Positions 33,906-42,195 of a stretch of 47,206 nt of DNA are shown here, piece by piece. A program made the translations under genes and the position numbers. The DNA comes from Deltaproteobacteria bacterium. Lineage in GTDB: Bacteria; Bdellovibrionota; FAC87; UBA2466. The notes below the pieces were generated by a model. It saw nothing but the letters and a program-made list of their open reading frames with translations, had not been told where the DNA came from and ran no database searches. The stretch covers positions 1-47,206 of the forward strand of contig JACPWY010000059.1 in the NCBI GenBank assembly GCA_016196825.1, given 5' to 3'. Each line of letters opens with the position of its first letter. Position 1 is the stretch's first letter.

Positions 33906-34253
33906 ATGATCAATTGGAATCGAAAAGCGCTTGGCCCCTGGATTTGGTTCGCTGTGTCGAACTTGTGTCTGGTCGGCTGCTCGAGCGTTGAGATCATCGA
34001 GTCGCCGAAAACGGGCTATGTCTCCGATGCGAAGCCGATGCGGACGCCCGACGTGATCTGGACCAGCCGGTCGATGATTCAGGATTTTGAATTCCTGGGG
34101 CAAGTGAAAACGCGCAGTCTTGGGTATGATGGCGCGTTTGATCTCCTTGTGGGGGGTGCGACTTCTATGAAAGCGGACGCTCTCATCGACATCCATTTCG
34201 AGCAGCTCGGGGTGTTTAGCACCATGCAGGCCTTCGCAGTGAAGTATAAGTAG
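33906..34253 (+). CDS. Small lipoprotein upstream of pfk
   Basis: A 115-residue protein with lipobox LVGC near residue 23 after a hydrophobic signal (LGPWIWFAVSNLC). The mature domain of about 90 residues resembles small YbjQ-like or heavy-metal-binding domains in its ALIDIHFE strand, but I cannot assign a family. ATG 33906 has an AGGGGG site; an ATG 14 codons upstream does not. It ends five bases before pfk, so the two are co-transcribed. Confidence 0.7.
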   Translation: MINWNRKALGPWIWFAVSNLCLVGCSSVEIIESPKTGYVSDAKPMRTPDVIWTSRSMIQDFEFLGQVKTRSLGYDGAFDLLVGGATSMKADALIDIHFEQLGVFSTMQAFAVKYK

Positions 34254-34258
34254 TTGTT

Positions 34259-35356
34259 ATGACCAAGTCCAACATCCGAAAGATTGCGCTTCTCACGGGA
34301 GGCGGGGATTGTCCGGGGCTGAATGCTGCTATTCGGGCCGTGGTTCAGAGCGCCATTATCGAGTATGACGTCTCGGTCGTCGGAATCCCTGATGGATTTA
34401 AGGGGCTTCTCGAAAACAAATTTGTTCCGCTGGATCTCAATAACACCACTGGAATTTTTTCTAAGGGAGGAACGATGCTCGGCTCCTCCAATATCGACAC
34501 GCCGTTCGCGGTTCCGATCCTAAAAAATGGCAAGAAGGTGTTTGAGGACCGCAGCGATGAGGCCGTGCGCAATCTGAAGACGGAGCGCGTGGACGCGATG
34601 ATTGTAGTGGGCGGAGACGGGACGCAAAGTATCGCCCACGGCATGGCGGAAAAGGGCGTGAATATTGTCGGTATCCCCAAGACGATCGACAACGATCTCG
34701 CTGGCACTGAATTTACGATCGGTTTTTTCACCGCTGTCAGTACCGCTGTGGATGCGCTGGATAAGCTCCACTCCACTGCCGAATCGCACCACCGTGTGAT
34801 GGTGGTTGAGGTGATGGGGCGCAATGCGGGTTGGATCGCGCTCTTCGCCGGATTGGGCGGCGACGCCGATGTGATTCTGATCCCGGAGATTGCCTTCGAT
34901 ATCAAGAAGGTAGCGAGCTTCTTGAGTGATCTGCACCATACGCGCAAGCGCTACTCGATTGTGGTTGTGGCCGAAGGGGCGAAACCTTTGGGTGGGGATG
35001 TGACAGTGGCGCGGGTGATCGAAGATTCGCCCGAGAAGATTCGTTTGGGGGGCATTGGCCATCGGGTGGCGGGCGAACTGGAGCAGCTCACGGGGCGCGA
35101 GACCCGAGCGATCGTGCTGGGGCACCTTCTGCGAGGTGGATCACCGGTCGGCTTCGACCGCATACTGGCGAGCCGCTTCGGTGTGGCCGCCGTGAAGGCG
35201 CTCATGGACGGTCATTTCGACTCGATGGTGGCCTACAAGAACGATCAGGTGGAGCTGGTTCCGCTCAACACGGGTGCCGGAAAGAATCGCTTCATTAGTC
35301 CGGACTCCCAGTTCCTCCAGGCCGGCCGCCACCGCGGCATCCATTTCGGCGATTAA
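34259..35356 (+). CDS. pfkA: 6-phosphofructokinase
   Basis: A 365-residue glycolytic kinase. LLTGGGDCPGLNAAIR (11-26), GGDGT (118-122), PKTIDND (140-146) and VEVMGRNAGWIA are family motifs. Gly at the last position of GGDG favours ATP as donor, while Lys141 in PKTIDND is typical of pyrophosphate-using and group III enzymes. The phosphate donor is therefore uncertain. TATAAG at the end of the lipoprotein gene lies eight bases before the ATG. It is convergent with the pilin-like gene, eleven bases apart. Confidence 0.92.
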   Translation: MTKSNIRKIALLTGGGDCPGLNAAIRAVVQSAIIEYDVSVVGIPDGFKGLLENKFVPLDLNNTTGIFSKGGTMLGSSNIDTPFAVPILKNGKKVFEDRSDEAVRNLKTERVDAMIVVGGDGTQSIAHGMAEKGVNIVGIPKTIDNDLAGTEFTIGFFTAVSTAVDALDKLHSTAESHHRVMVVEVMGRNAGWIALFAGLGGDADVILIPEIAFDIKKVASFLSDLHHTRKRYSIVVVAEGAKPLGGDVTVARVIEDSPEKIRLGGIGHRVAGELEQLTGRETRAIVLGHLLRGGSPVGFDRILASRFGVAAVKALMDGHFDSMVAYKNDQVELVPLNTGAGKNRFISPDSQFLQAGRHRGIHFGD

Positions 35357-35367
35357 CGAATGAGGGT

Positions 35368-37059
35368 TTACGGCGCCCAGTCGGCAGGCAGCCGGCGAAT
35401 TGCGCGGTGGAGGGGCTCCCCGGAAGCATTGGGCGGGATTGGTAAAATGGGCCCCCCGGGCCCGGCAGCAGCTGGCAAGACTGACTCCACCCATACGTTG
35501 GGGGCAGTGCGAAAGTATTCGACGACTTGCGAGGGAAAACCAGGCCCCCTATCGCAGGTCACTAAAACACCCTTTCCCGATACCTCAATGTGTTTACAGT
35601 TGGAATAGTTTCCCAGTCCCGTGGGTGGAGGGGTAATTGTTTCGATGGTCCAAACGCCTGCTAACAGGTGTCCGTAGATAACATTTAGGTGATCATCTGA
35701 GGGGTAAACCGCGGAAAGCCCCCCACTGAATTCGTAGGTCGATTCAAGCCCGTCTACATCGAACGGCACGTTGCCCGGGCTGGCACCTATGGGCTGAACT
35801 GTCCAAGGATTCGCGTCGTTTTTGTGAATGTATCGGGTGGTAATCCCGGTTGCCGAAACGTAGCACGAAGAGAAGAAGTAGAAAGAATTGAATGGATTTA
35901 TGATCTCTGACGTTTTTCCAGACGTCATGGTGTCGCAAGCCATTGATGCGGCCACCTGAGCTCGACCGCCATCTATGTTTGGACCTGGGCCCCAAGTGGG
36001 ATTGGGAATTGTTGAAGTATCTCGATAATAAAAATACCGGGTGCCAGAGCCTGTTCCCTGGCCGGTGACAACGCGGACCGGGTTCGTTCCCATCTTGCTG
36101 AGTGCGATGCTTACGTTCAAATCGGGGGGATCGGGTCGGGTGTCTATATATTCGGCAGGATCCCAGGTACTTCCTTTGCCCCGCCGGTACATTAAAGTAA
36201 ACTGCCCCGGGGCCCGTGTCTCAGCGTAGACAATGTGAACATAATCGTTGACCCCAACTACGATATCGACGGTGTTAGCCACTAGCGTTGCCCCAGGGGT
36301 GATATCCAGGCATTCAGGCGCTGAATCGTCCCCCTTCCAGTCAGTCATTCCCAGCCGTCTAGCCACGCGAATTTTATTCGAACACGGGGGACTGAGTGTC
36401 GAATCCGCGGCCCACACCACATAGCCAATTCCATTGGAATCCAGCGCGACGGGCGCGTGAAATGGAGCTCCTCCATTTCCGAAGACGGCGTTTTCCGCTT
36501 GCCAAAGGCCCCCAGAGTCTTTCCAACTCACATTAACGATGGTGCTGCCTCCGAGCCAGGCATGTCCGCTGTCAATAATCAGGGCCCCACCGCTCGGTGC
36601 CGCCTGAGTTACCAGGCAAACCTGGTAACTTTTCCCTTGGAATCGAGCGGATGAACACTGCGTACTAGACGCCGGCTGACGATAGGTTGTATTTGCCGGA
36701 TCGTAGCGCCTCGCGATCGTCGTAGCAGGAACATAATCTCGCGTCGTAGCTAAGTTAAGAGGCGTTCCTGCAACTGAGGAATAGGTGTCCGGAGTCATAG
36801 TTACCCCGTCCACATAGTCGGCATCCATCAACATAGGAGTCGCGGTGCTACTAACGGTAAAACCCGCTTTGGAACGCTCGTAGGAGTGCCACGCGCCCAT
36901 TTCACCCAAATAGAACGCCAAACGACGATTCATTGCGTTAAAATGGCGCTTCTGCTGCTGCATTTGGGCTAGCTGCATCACCGCAGACATAGGACCCAGC
37001 AGCACCACAAGCCCCAGAGCGACAAGAATAGGCGCAAATCCAGAATGCTTAGGTCTCAT
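35368..37059 (-). CDS. Pilin-like surface protein with sialidase-type propeller
   Basis: A 563-residue protein. The N-terminus MRPKHSG7-FAPILVALG plus hydrophobic helix is a type IV prepilin/pseudopilin-like signal without Glu5. The first 150 residues match the 23146-24963 protein (shared RLAFY, AWHSYER, TTIARRYDP and a cysteine pair), so the two are paralogues. The C-terminal region has repeated strands with VALDSNGIGYVVWAAD, VGVNDYVHIVYAE and VIYGHLLAG spacing, as in exo-alpha-sialidase/BNR propellers. A GAGGGG site sits directly before the ATG. Role likely in surface binding (inference). Confidence 0.72.
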   Translation of the reverse strand: MRPKHSGFAPILVALGLVVLLGPMSAVMQLAQMQQQKRHFNAMNRRLAFYLGEMGAWHSYERSKAGFTVSSTATPMLMDADYVDGVTMTPDTYSSVAGTPLNLATTRDYVPATTIARRYDPANTTYRQPASSTQCSSARFQGKSYQVCLVTQAAPSGGALIIDSGHAWLGGSTIVNVSWKDSGGLWQAENAVFGNGGAPFHAPVALDSNGIGYVVWAADSTLSPPCSNKIRVARRLGMTDWKGDDSAPECLDITPGATLVANTVDIVVGVNDYVHIVYAETRAPGQFTLMYRRGKGSTWDPAEYIDTRPDPPDLNVSIALSKMGTNPVRVVTGQGTGSGTRYFYYRDTSTIPNPTWGPGPNIDGGRAQVAASMACDTMTSGKTSEIINPFNSFYFFSSCYVSATGITTRYIHKNDANPWTVQPIGASPGNVPFDVDGLESTYEFSGGLSAVYPSDDHLNVIYGHLLAGVWTIETITPPPTGLGNYSNCKHIEVSGKGVLVTCDRGPGFPSQVVEYFRTAPNVWVESVLPAAAGPGGPILPIPPNASGEPLHRAIRRLPADWAP

Positions 37060-37166
37060 CCCCTCACTGAATCGGAATAATACGTCGATTTAATGACCGG
37101 GAAGCACGTTTTTCTCTAAAGGTCCCCAAGATTCCTGACGAACTACGGGTATAGAAGGAGGGATCG

Positions 37167-37565
37167 ATGCCCACAACGCAACGGAAAAACCTGCCGGTCT
37201 TCCAGAAAATCATGTTGTTGGTTGCAGTTGTGGCCGCACATAGGGCGGCAATTGGAGAGACACCTTACCCCACGTCCTCCCCCGATGGTTGTCAATTTGT
37301 TAGTGTTCAAGCATGCAAGCAGTGCGGCAGCGATCCGAGTAGAATGACAAGAACCGACACTAAATTCATCCAAGACGAATGTTGGAAAAAGGCCGACCTT
37401 CTCTATCCAAAGCCATATTCAGGAGAGTCCATTCGTATAGCATGTCAGAGCACATGTTATAATAATACTCAAGCGGCCGCGACCAACAATTGTCCGTACG
37501 CATGCCCGCTTCCTTCCCCCGCTTCAACGCCAACGAAGCCTCCTGATCCTTCTCCTTCTCCTTAA
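37167..37565 (+). CDS. Small secreted Cys-rich protein with proline tail
   Basis: A 132-residue protein with a signal peptide (KIMLLVAVVAAHRAAIG). The mature domain has nine cysteines (ACKQCG, DECW, ACQSTC, NCPYAC and one near residue 42) and a Pro/Ser/Thr-rich tail (PTKPPDPSPSP). Family not recognised. AGAAGGAGGG precedes the ATG. It is divergent from the pilin-like propeller gene, 107 bases apart. Confidence 0.7.
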   Translation: MPTTQRKNLPVFQKIMLLVAVVAAHRAAIGETPYPTSSPDGCQFVSVQACKQCGSDPSRMTRTDTKFIQDECWKKADLLYPKPYSGESIRIACQSTCYNNTQAAATNNCPYACPLPSPASTPTKPPDPSPSP

Positions 37566-37669
37566 GGATAGAAGACATAAACGCTCTCCCCTCTCCGAAT
37601 TCATTCTAGTAGGAGGAGTTACCGACCAAGGGTTGGGAAGCGTGACCCCATTACGGCGATTAACGAAAT

Positions 37670-38377
37670 CTATTTTTTGGGAGGCGAGACCACCATGGCT
37701 AGTTTTTTGGCGTCGGCTTCTTTGCCCCAGCAGGTCCAGGTGTTTTCCTTTTGGAGATGGGCGCAGGTGGCGTCGGTGTCGGCCTGGCTGATGAGTCTGT
37801 CCACCATTTTCCTGCCGATCAGGTCCACTCGTTTGAGATTGTCACCCATGTCTTTTGAGGTGAAGCCGCGGTTGTTGCGATCGGCGAGGCCTAGTTGCTG
37901 GTCATCGTTGTGGCCCCAACACTTCACGCCGCCGCTTTTGAGAGCGACGCAGGTGTGGTCGGCGCCGCCGGTGAGGGCAATCGCGATCTCTTTGGTTCCA
38001 AGACTCACTGTCGGCAGATTCTTTCCCATTTCATCCGGGGAGAATCCGAGACCTGAGCTCTGTCCGAGGCCGAGCTGGCCGTAGAGGTTTCCGCCCCAGC
38101 ATTTTACCGTGCCATCCTTAAACAGGACGACCGAGTGCTCTTGCCCACCGGAGATGTCGATGGCCTCACCGCCACCGAGGTCGACTTGCGCCGCTGCTTT
38201 CGCGGTCTGACCCGCGTTGTTGCCAAGCTGTCCATGCGTGTTCTGACCGTAGCTAAAGACTTTTCCTCCCTTGCGGAGCTCAAGGCTGTGCCGCAGCCCG
38301 TTCCAGGTTTTGAGGGGATTCTCCGCCTGGACGTTCGAGCAGCTGACGACCAAAAGGGTGAGCGCAAAGAATTTCAT
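37670..38377 (-). CDS. RCC1-repeat secreted protein
   Basis: A 235-residue protein with an export signal (MKFFALTLLVVSC; VVSC could be a lipobox, or cleavage follows VQA). It has four RCC1-type repeats: GKVFSYGQNTHGQLG, GTVKCWGGNLYGQLGLG, GGVKCWGHNDDQQLG and a degenerate last one with WTCWG. Seven blades are needed for a full propeller, so this short form may oligomerise or be a partial propeller. ATG 38377 has a GGAGG site; the frame extends seven codons upstream. Confidence 0.78.
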   Translation of the reverse strand: MKFFALTLLVVSCSNVQAENPLKTWNGLRHSLELRKGGKVFSYGQNTHGQLGNNAGQTAKAAAQVDLGGGEAIDISGGQEHSVVLFKDGTVKCWGGNLYGQLGLGQSSGLGFSPDEMGKNLPTVSLGTKEIAIALTGGADHTCVALKSGGVKCWGHNDDQQLGLADRNNRGFTSKDMGDNLKRVDLIGRKMVDRLISQADTDATCAHLQKENTWTCWGKEADAKKLAMVVSPPKK

Positions 38378-38562
38378 GGGTTCCTCCAATGGGGGCATTA
38401 ACCCAGGGAGGAAAGAGGAACATTGGGGAAAGGTTTTTATTGGGAAGAGAAGTGAGACGCGAGAAAACTGGATAGGATTTTGCTAGAGATTCTGAATAAT
38501 TAGAGTGGGAGCGGCTTCTGGCCGGTTAGCATGGATGTCACGCCGATCTCGCTAAATCATGA

Positions 38563-38568
38563 TACATT
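38563..38568 (+). promoter_or_regulatory. -10 box of the DUF4160/DUF2442 pair
   Basis: TACATT ends seven bases before GTG 38576. This matches the leaderless pattern and selects the GTG, which gives the family-typical SPTVF N-terminus, over the ATG at 38531. No convincing -35 is visible. Confidence 0.35.
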
Positions 38569-38575
38569 TGCCTCC

Positions 38576-38815
38576 GTGAGCCCAACTGTTTTTCGCCATA
38601 AGAACTATAAGTTCTTCTTCTTTTCCCGCGAAGAAACGCGCATGCATATTCACGTTCTCTGCCCTGATGGAGAGGCGAAGTTTTGGATGGAGCCGAGAAT
38701 TTCTCTGGCCAGTCACCAGAAGCTTAGGCCAAAGCAGTTGAAGGAAATCGAATCGATTATACAGGAGCGATCGGATGAAATCCGCACGGCGTGGAAAAGG
38801 CACTTCCGAAGTTGA
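38576..38815 (+). CDS. DUF4160 protein (putative toxin-antitoxin component)
   Basis: A 79-residue protein. SPTVFRHKNYKFFFFSREE, RMHIHV and GEAKFWMEP are the conserved DUF4160 blocks, ending in a helix IIQERSDEIRTAWKRHF. DUF4160 and DUF2442 genes occur as overlapping pairs proposed to be toxin-antitoxin modules; biochemical function is not established to my knowledge. I chose GTG 38576; a longer version from ATG 38531 is possible. It overlaps the next gene by 41 bases. Confidence 0.75.
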   Translation: MSPTVFRHKNYKFFFFSREETRMHIHVLCPDGEAKFWMEPRISLASHQKLRPKQLKEIESIIQERSDEIRTAWKRHFRS

Positions 38816-39041
38816 GGTGCAAGGCGTCTCAAAGTTTGGTGTTTGGATTTATGTTCAGGGGCGAGAGTATTTCCTGTCGTACAAGGAGTACCCCTGGTTC
38901 GAAGATGCCAAGGTTTCGGAAATCATGAATGTTCGACTGATCAATTCTCATCACCTCGAATGGCCCGATTTGGACATTGATCTTGAGACCGAATCTCTGG
39001 AAGACCCCTCTAAATACCCGCTCAAGTACAAGGCTGGCTGA
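38775..39041 (+). CDS. DUF2442 protein (partner of DUF4160)
   Basis: An 88-residue protein. FGVWIYVQGREYFLSYKEYPWF is the DUF2442 core and the C-terminal LEWPDLDIDL is its conserved ending. It overlaps the DUF4160 gene by 41 bases, so its translation probably depends on it. Predicted antitoxin or regulator by association only. Confidence 0.75.
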   Translation: MKSARRGKGTSEVEVQGVSKFGVWIYVQGREYFLSYKEYPWFEDAKVSEIMNVRLINSHHLEWPDLDIDLETESLEDPSKYPLKYKAG

Positions 39042-39052
39042 TCGATAATTGC

Positions 39053-39240
39053 CCATAGGTAAACCGGGGCCTATGGCCCCGCGACTCCCAGAGGTTTGAC
39101 CGTCCCGCCGAGGATGCGTCCGCGGCACGGCACGTTCACGCATACGGGTATGTTCACGTTCACGTCTACGCATAGGCAGAAAGCAGAGATTTTGGGCCCC
39201 TTTGAGGGGCCGAATTCATACCGGGTCCTTTGGGCCCGGT
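39053..39240. repeat. Array of GC-rich hairpins and short repeats
   Basis: Four structures lie in under 200 bases. GGGGCC-TAT-GGCCCC (39066-39080) competes with CCATAGG (39053-39059) pairing to CCTATGG (39070-39076). CATAC-GG-GTATG is at 39141-39152. GGCCCC-TTTGA-GGGGCC is at 39195-39211. A nine-pair stem with TTT loop (ACCGGGTCC/GGGCCCGGT) is at 39220-39240. Between them CACGTTCACG occurs twice (39131, 39155) with a CATA-containing follow-up. No T-runs follow, so these are not classic terminators. The region separates convergent DUF2442 and kamA-like genes. Confidence 0.6.
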
Positions 39241-39261
39241 CACTGATACGAGGGATAGAAG

Positions 39262-40650
39262 CTAAGCTTTGGATGGTGGGTTTTTCTTCACCCATTCCCG
39301 CCAGTACTTCTGCCCATCCTCGGGGAGGGTGTCGATGGGGTCGTAGTATTCGTAGAGTTTGAAGAGGGCTTCGGGGTTATCTAGCTCAATCGATGTGAGG
39401 TAGTTTTTGGTCCAGTAGGAGATGCCTTTCACTCGATCATACGAGTGGCATTGGTGGGTCCAGCGTTTGCCGACGAATGGCACATCGCAGACAATACGGG
39501 GCGTGGAAAAGCCAGGGAGGTAGCCCATGATGTCGTGTTGGAGTGATTGGGCTTGGCGAAGCGGCACGCGCCAGTGCTCGGAATTGGGGATCATGTCGCA
39601 CATGTAAAAGTAGTAGGGCGTGATTCCGCCGTGATCGGTGAGTTTAAAACAGAGATCGAGTAATGCCTTTTGGGAATCGTTTACGCCCCTCAAGAGTACG
39701 CCCTGATTGCGCACATCGCGAAAGCCCATCGCGAGCATCTTGCGCGCGGCTTCGGCCACAAGGGGCGTGATTTGGGACGCGTGATTCACGTGGGTGTGGA
39801 GCGCAATCGAGACCCCGTGGCTCACGGCTTTTTTCGCCATACGATCAAAGGCCTTAAGCACTTCGTCCTGAAGAAAGTGCTGAGGAATCCCCATCAAACC
39901 TTTGCTTGCGAGCCGGATGTCGCGGATGTTTTCAATGTCGAGCATCGCGAGAATAAATTTTTCGAGCACCGCGGCCGGCATGTTGGCGATATCTCCACCA
40001 GAGACGACCACGTCACGGACCTGCCGAGTCTTTCTCAGGTAGGCGAGTATCCGGTCGAGCCGCTCGGGTTGAGAGACATCAAACTTTCGCTTCTGGACCT
40101 GAGGAACACTTTGGCCGACGAGATCCATCCGGGTGCAGTGGCCGCAATATTGTGGGCAGGTGGGCAGGAGCTCGGCGAGAACCTTAGTCGGGTAGCGGTG
40201 CGTGAGCCCCTCTTCCACCCACATATCGTGTTCATGGAGGCTGTCCCGCATGGCCATTGGATGGCTGGGCCACGTCCGATCACGCTCAGAAAAAAACGGC
40301 GCCATATAACGACGAACGGGATCGGTTCCGAGATCTTGAATATCCATCGTGTTGATCATCTGGGGCGGGATCAACATCGACATTGTGGCTCGCTCGGCCT
40401 GATCTTTCAGAATGTCGTGACTCATCGACTCGGTGAGGTGTGCGCCCAAAACTTCTTTGAACTGCTTCACCGTCTTGACGAAGTTGCGCTTTTGCCAAAT
40501 GGCGCTACGCCAATCTTCGGCGGAGACGTCTTTGTAGCCCGGGATGCGTCGCCAGTCGGGTTCAACGAACGCGCTCGAATAACGGTACTCGTAAGGTTGG
40601 TGGGCGGAGGCATCTCCGGCGGCTTTGGCTTTTTTCTTTGGTTCGCTCAC
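39262..40650 (-). CDS. Lysine 2,3-aminomutase-like radical SAM enzyme
   Basis: A 462-residue protein. C165PQYC169GHC172 binds the [4Fe-4S] cluster and SAM. GLTHRYP, VVVSGGD (214-220) and a C-terminal GFSTPRIVCDVPFVGK segment, whose lysine should bind PLP, align with KamA. Several substrate-site motifs differ: classic GGDPL is GGDIANM and the PGGGGK loop is PFVGK, so the substrate may not be lysine. GTG 40650 is supported by TTAACC-17-TAGAAA ending seven bases before it; a reading to 40722 would run into the antiporter gene. Confidence 0.82.
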   Translation of the reverse strand: MSEPKKKAKAAGDASAHQPYEYRYSSAFVEPDWRRIPGYKDVSAEDWRSAIWQKRNFVKTVKQFKEVLGAHLTESMSHDILKDQAERATMSMLIPPQMINTMDIQDLGTDPVRRYMAPFFSERDRTWPSHPMAMRDSLHEHDMWVEEGLTHRYPTKVLAELLPTCPQYCGHCTRMDLVGQSVPQVQKRKFDVSQPERLDRILAYLRKTRQVRDVVVSGGDIANMPAAVLEKFILAMLDIENIRDIRLASKGLMGIPQHFLQDEVLKAFDRMAKKAVSHGVSIALHTHVNHASQITPLVAEAARKMLAMGFRDVRNQGVLLRGVNDSQKALLDLCFKLTDHGGITPYYFYMCDMIPNSEHWRVPLRQAQSLQHDIMGYLPGFSTPRIVCDVPFVGKRWTHQCHSYDRVKGISYWTKNYLTSIELDNPEALFKLYEYYDPIDTLPEDGQKYWREWVKKNPPSKA

Positions 40651-40657
40651 AGGCTCA

Positions 40658-40686
40658 TTTCTACCAGAACCCCGCCAGGAGGTTAA
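40658..40686 (-). promoter_or_regulatory. Leaderless promoter of the kamA-like gene
   Basis: On the minus strand TTAACC (40681-40686), 17 bases, TAGAAA (40658-40663), then seven bases and GTG 40650. No ribosome binding site. It lies just beyond the end of the antiporter gene, so kamA need not depend on antiporter transcription. Confidence 0.5.
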
Positions 40687-40697
40687 GCGGGATATGT

Positions 40698-42104
40698 CTA
40701 GTGTGCGTCTTCTTGGGCCCAAGGGTGGTTGCGGGTGAGAAGGTGGAGAAGTGGTGTGGTCATGAAGGTCGTCACCAAAGCCATCATTACGAGCATGGCG
40801 AAAAGACGGGGGGTGATGACGTGCATGTCGAGGCCGATGTTTAAGACGATGAGTTCGACGAGTCCGCGAGTGTTCATCAGAACGCCGAGGGCGGCCGAGT
40901 CACGCCAGTTGAGCCCCGAAAACAGGGCGGAGACAAAGGTGCCGCCAAACTTGCCGACCGTCGCGACGAGGATGATGAGACCGCAGAGCTCCCAATCGGC
41001 GCTGGTGGTGAGGAGACCTATCTGGGTGCGCATTCCGGTGTAGGCGAAAAAGGCCGGGAGAAACATGATGCGGACCAGGTCTTCAATGCGATTGGTGAGC
41101 TCCTTCGCGACGCGGCTGTCGTGGGGCGTCACGGCCCCGAGGAGAAAGGCTCCGAAAATCGCGTGGATGCCGATGGCTTCCGTGGCGAGGGCCGAAAGGA
41201 GGAGTCCGACAAAAAAGATCGCGATACCGCCTTCAGTCATCTGGTCGAATTTTTCAAGCCACGGGACCAGGCGCCGAATCAGCGGCCCGCCGATGAAGAA
41301 CATCGCGGCGATGTAGGCGAAGGTGAGGACGATGGTCCAGACCGCGCCTCCCAATTTGGAGTGGACGATGCTCACGACGACAGCGAGGAGGCACCAGGCC
41401 GTGACGTCGTCAATGGCAGCGCAGGTGAGGGCGACCGTGCCCATTCGGCTCCTGTGGATCTTTCTGTCAGTGAGAATGCGGGCGAGGACGGGAAAAGCGG
41501 TCACCGACATCGACACGCCGAGAAAGAGCGCGAAGTTGGTGAAGGGGACGTCGGGAGCCGAAAGAACGGAGTAATGCTTCAGGGCAAAGTAAGCGCCAAG
41601 CAGAAAGGGGAAAAGGATACTGCCGTGGGAGATAGCGAGAGTGGCGTGGCCGCTTTTTCTGAGAAGCTTCAGATCCAGCTCGAGCCCTACGACAAACATG
41701 TAGAAGATGACTCCGAGCTGGGCGATCACGGCCAAAAACGGAAGCGTGCTCAGCGGGAAGAGAAAGGCCGATGCTTCGGGAAGGTGCCGTCCCAAGAATG
41801 TGGGTCCGAGGAGAATGCCGCCGATGACCTCACCGATGACCGGGGGCTGTCCAAGGAACTTGAAGATAGAACCCACGGCGCGGGCCGTGACGATGACGGA
41901 GGCGAGGGCTAGAAGCGTGTGCAGAAGGTGGTTGATCTCCTGGGTCGTCCGGCCGTTTTGGCCTTCGAGCACTATCTTGGGATCCACTAACTCTTTTCCT
42001 TGAAAATTAATCCAAAGAAACAGGCCCACCGCGACGCCGACCATCCCGAGGTAGGCCAACCACATTTTGAGCGGGGAGCCGGTGATGAGACGCGATCGGG
42101 TCAT
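40698..42104 (-). CDS. CPA2-family cation:proton antiporter
   Basis: A 468-residue membrane protein with about thirteen hydrophobic segments. GQPPVIGEVIGGILLGPTFLG, VGLELDL, AIDDVTAW (the conserved Asp pair of the ion site), HAIFGAFLLGAVTP and MNTRGLVELIVLNIG are Kef/CPA2 signatures. The cytoplasmic TrkA-N domain of KefB/C is absent, so it is a Na+ or K+/H+ antiporter of the shorter type. TAGTCT (42111-42116) ends six bases before the ATG, without a ribosome binding site. Confidence 0.88.
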   Translation of the reverse strand: MTRSRLITGSPLKMWLAYLGMVGVAVGLFLWINFQGKELVDPKIVLEGQNGRTTQEINHLLHTLLALASVIVTARAVGSIFKFLGQPPVIGEVIGGILLGPTFLGRHLPEASAFLFPLSTLPFLAVIAQLGVIFYMFVVGLELDLKLLRKSGHATLAISHGSILFPFLLGAYFALKHYSVLSAPDVPFTNFALFLGVSMSVTAFPVLARILTDRKIHRSRMGTVALTCAAIDDVTAWCLLAVVVSIVHSKLGGAVWTIVLTFAYIAAMFFIGGPLIRRLVPWLEKFDQMTEGGIAIFFVGLLLSALATEAIGIHAIFGAFLLGAVTPHDSRVAKELTNRIEDLVRIMFLPAFFAYTGMRTQIGLLTTSADWELCGLIILVATVGKFGGTFVSALFSGLNWRDSAALGVLMNTRGLVELIVLNIGLDMHVITPRLFAMLVMMALVTTFMTTPLLHLLTRNHPWAQEDAH

Positions 42105-42195
42105 GCCCTTAGACTACTCGAAATCAGGGGGAAAGGGGACGGGCGTCGTGGCCCCAAATCCCCTCGGTCGCTTCGGCCACGATCATGACGGAAGA

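Noticed and set aside
39670..40686. A 338-residue plus-strand frame opposite the KamA-like gene.
   Set aside because: Antisense shadow; the radical SAM motifs on the other strand are unambiguous.
41121..41912. A 263-residue plus-strand frame opposite the CPA2 antiporter.
   Set aside because: Highly charged, low-complexity antisense product of a membrane protein gene in GC-rich DNA.
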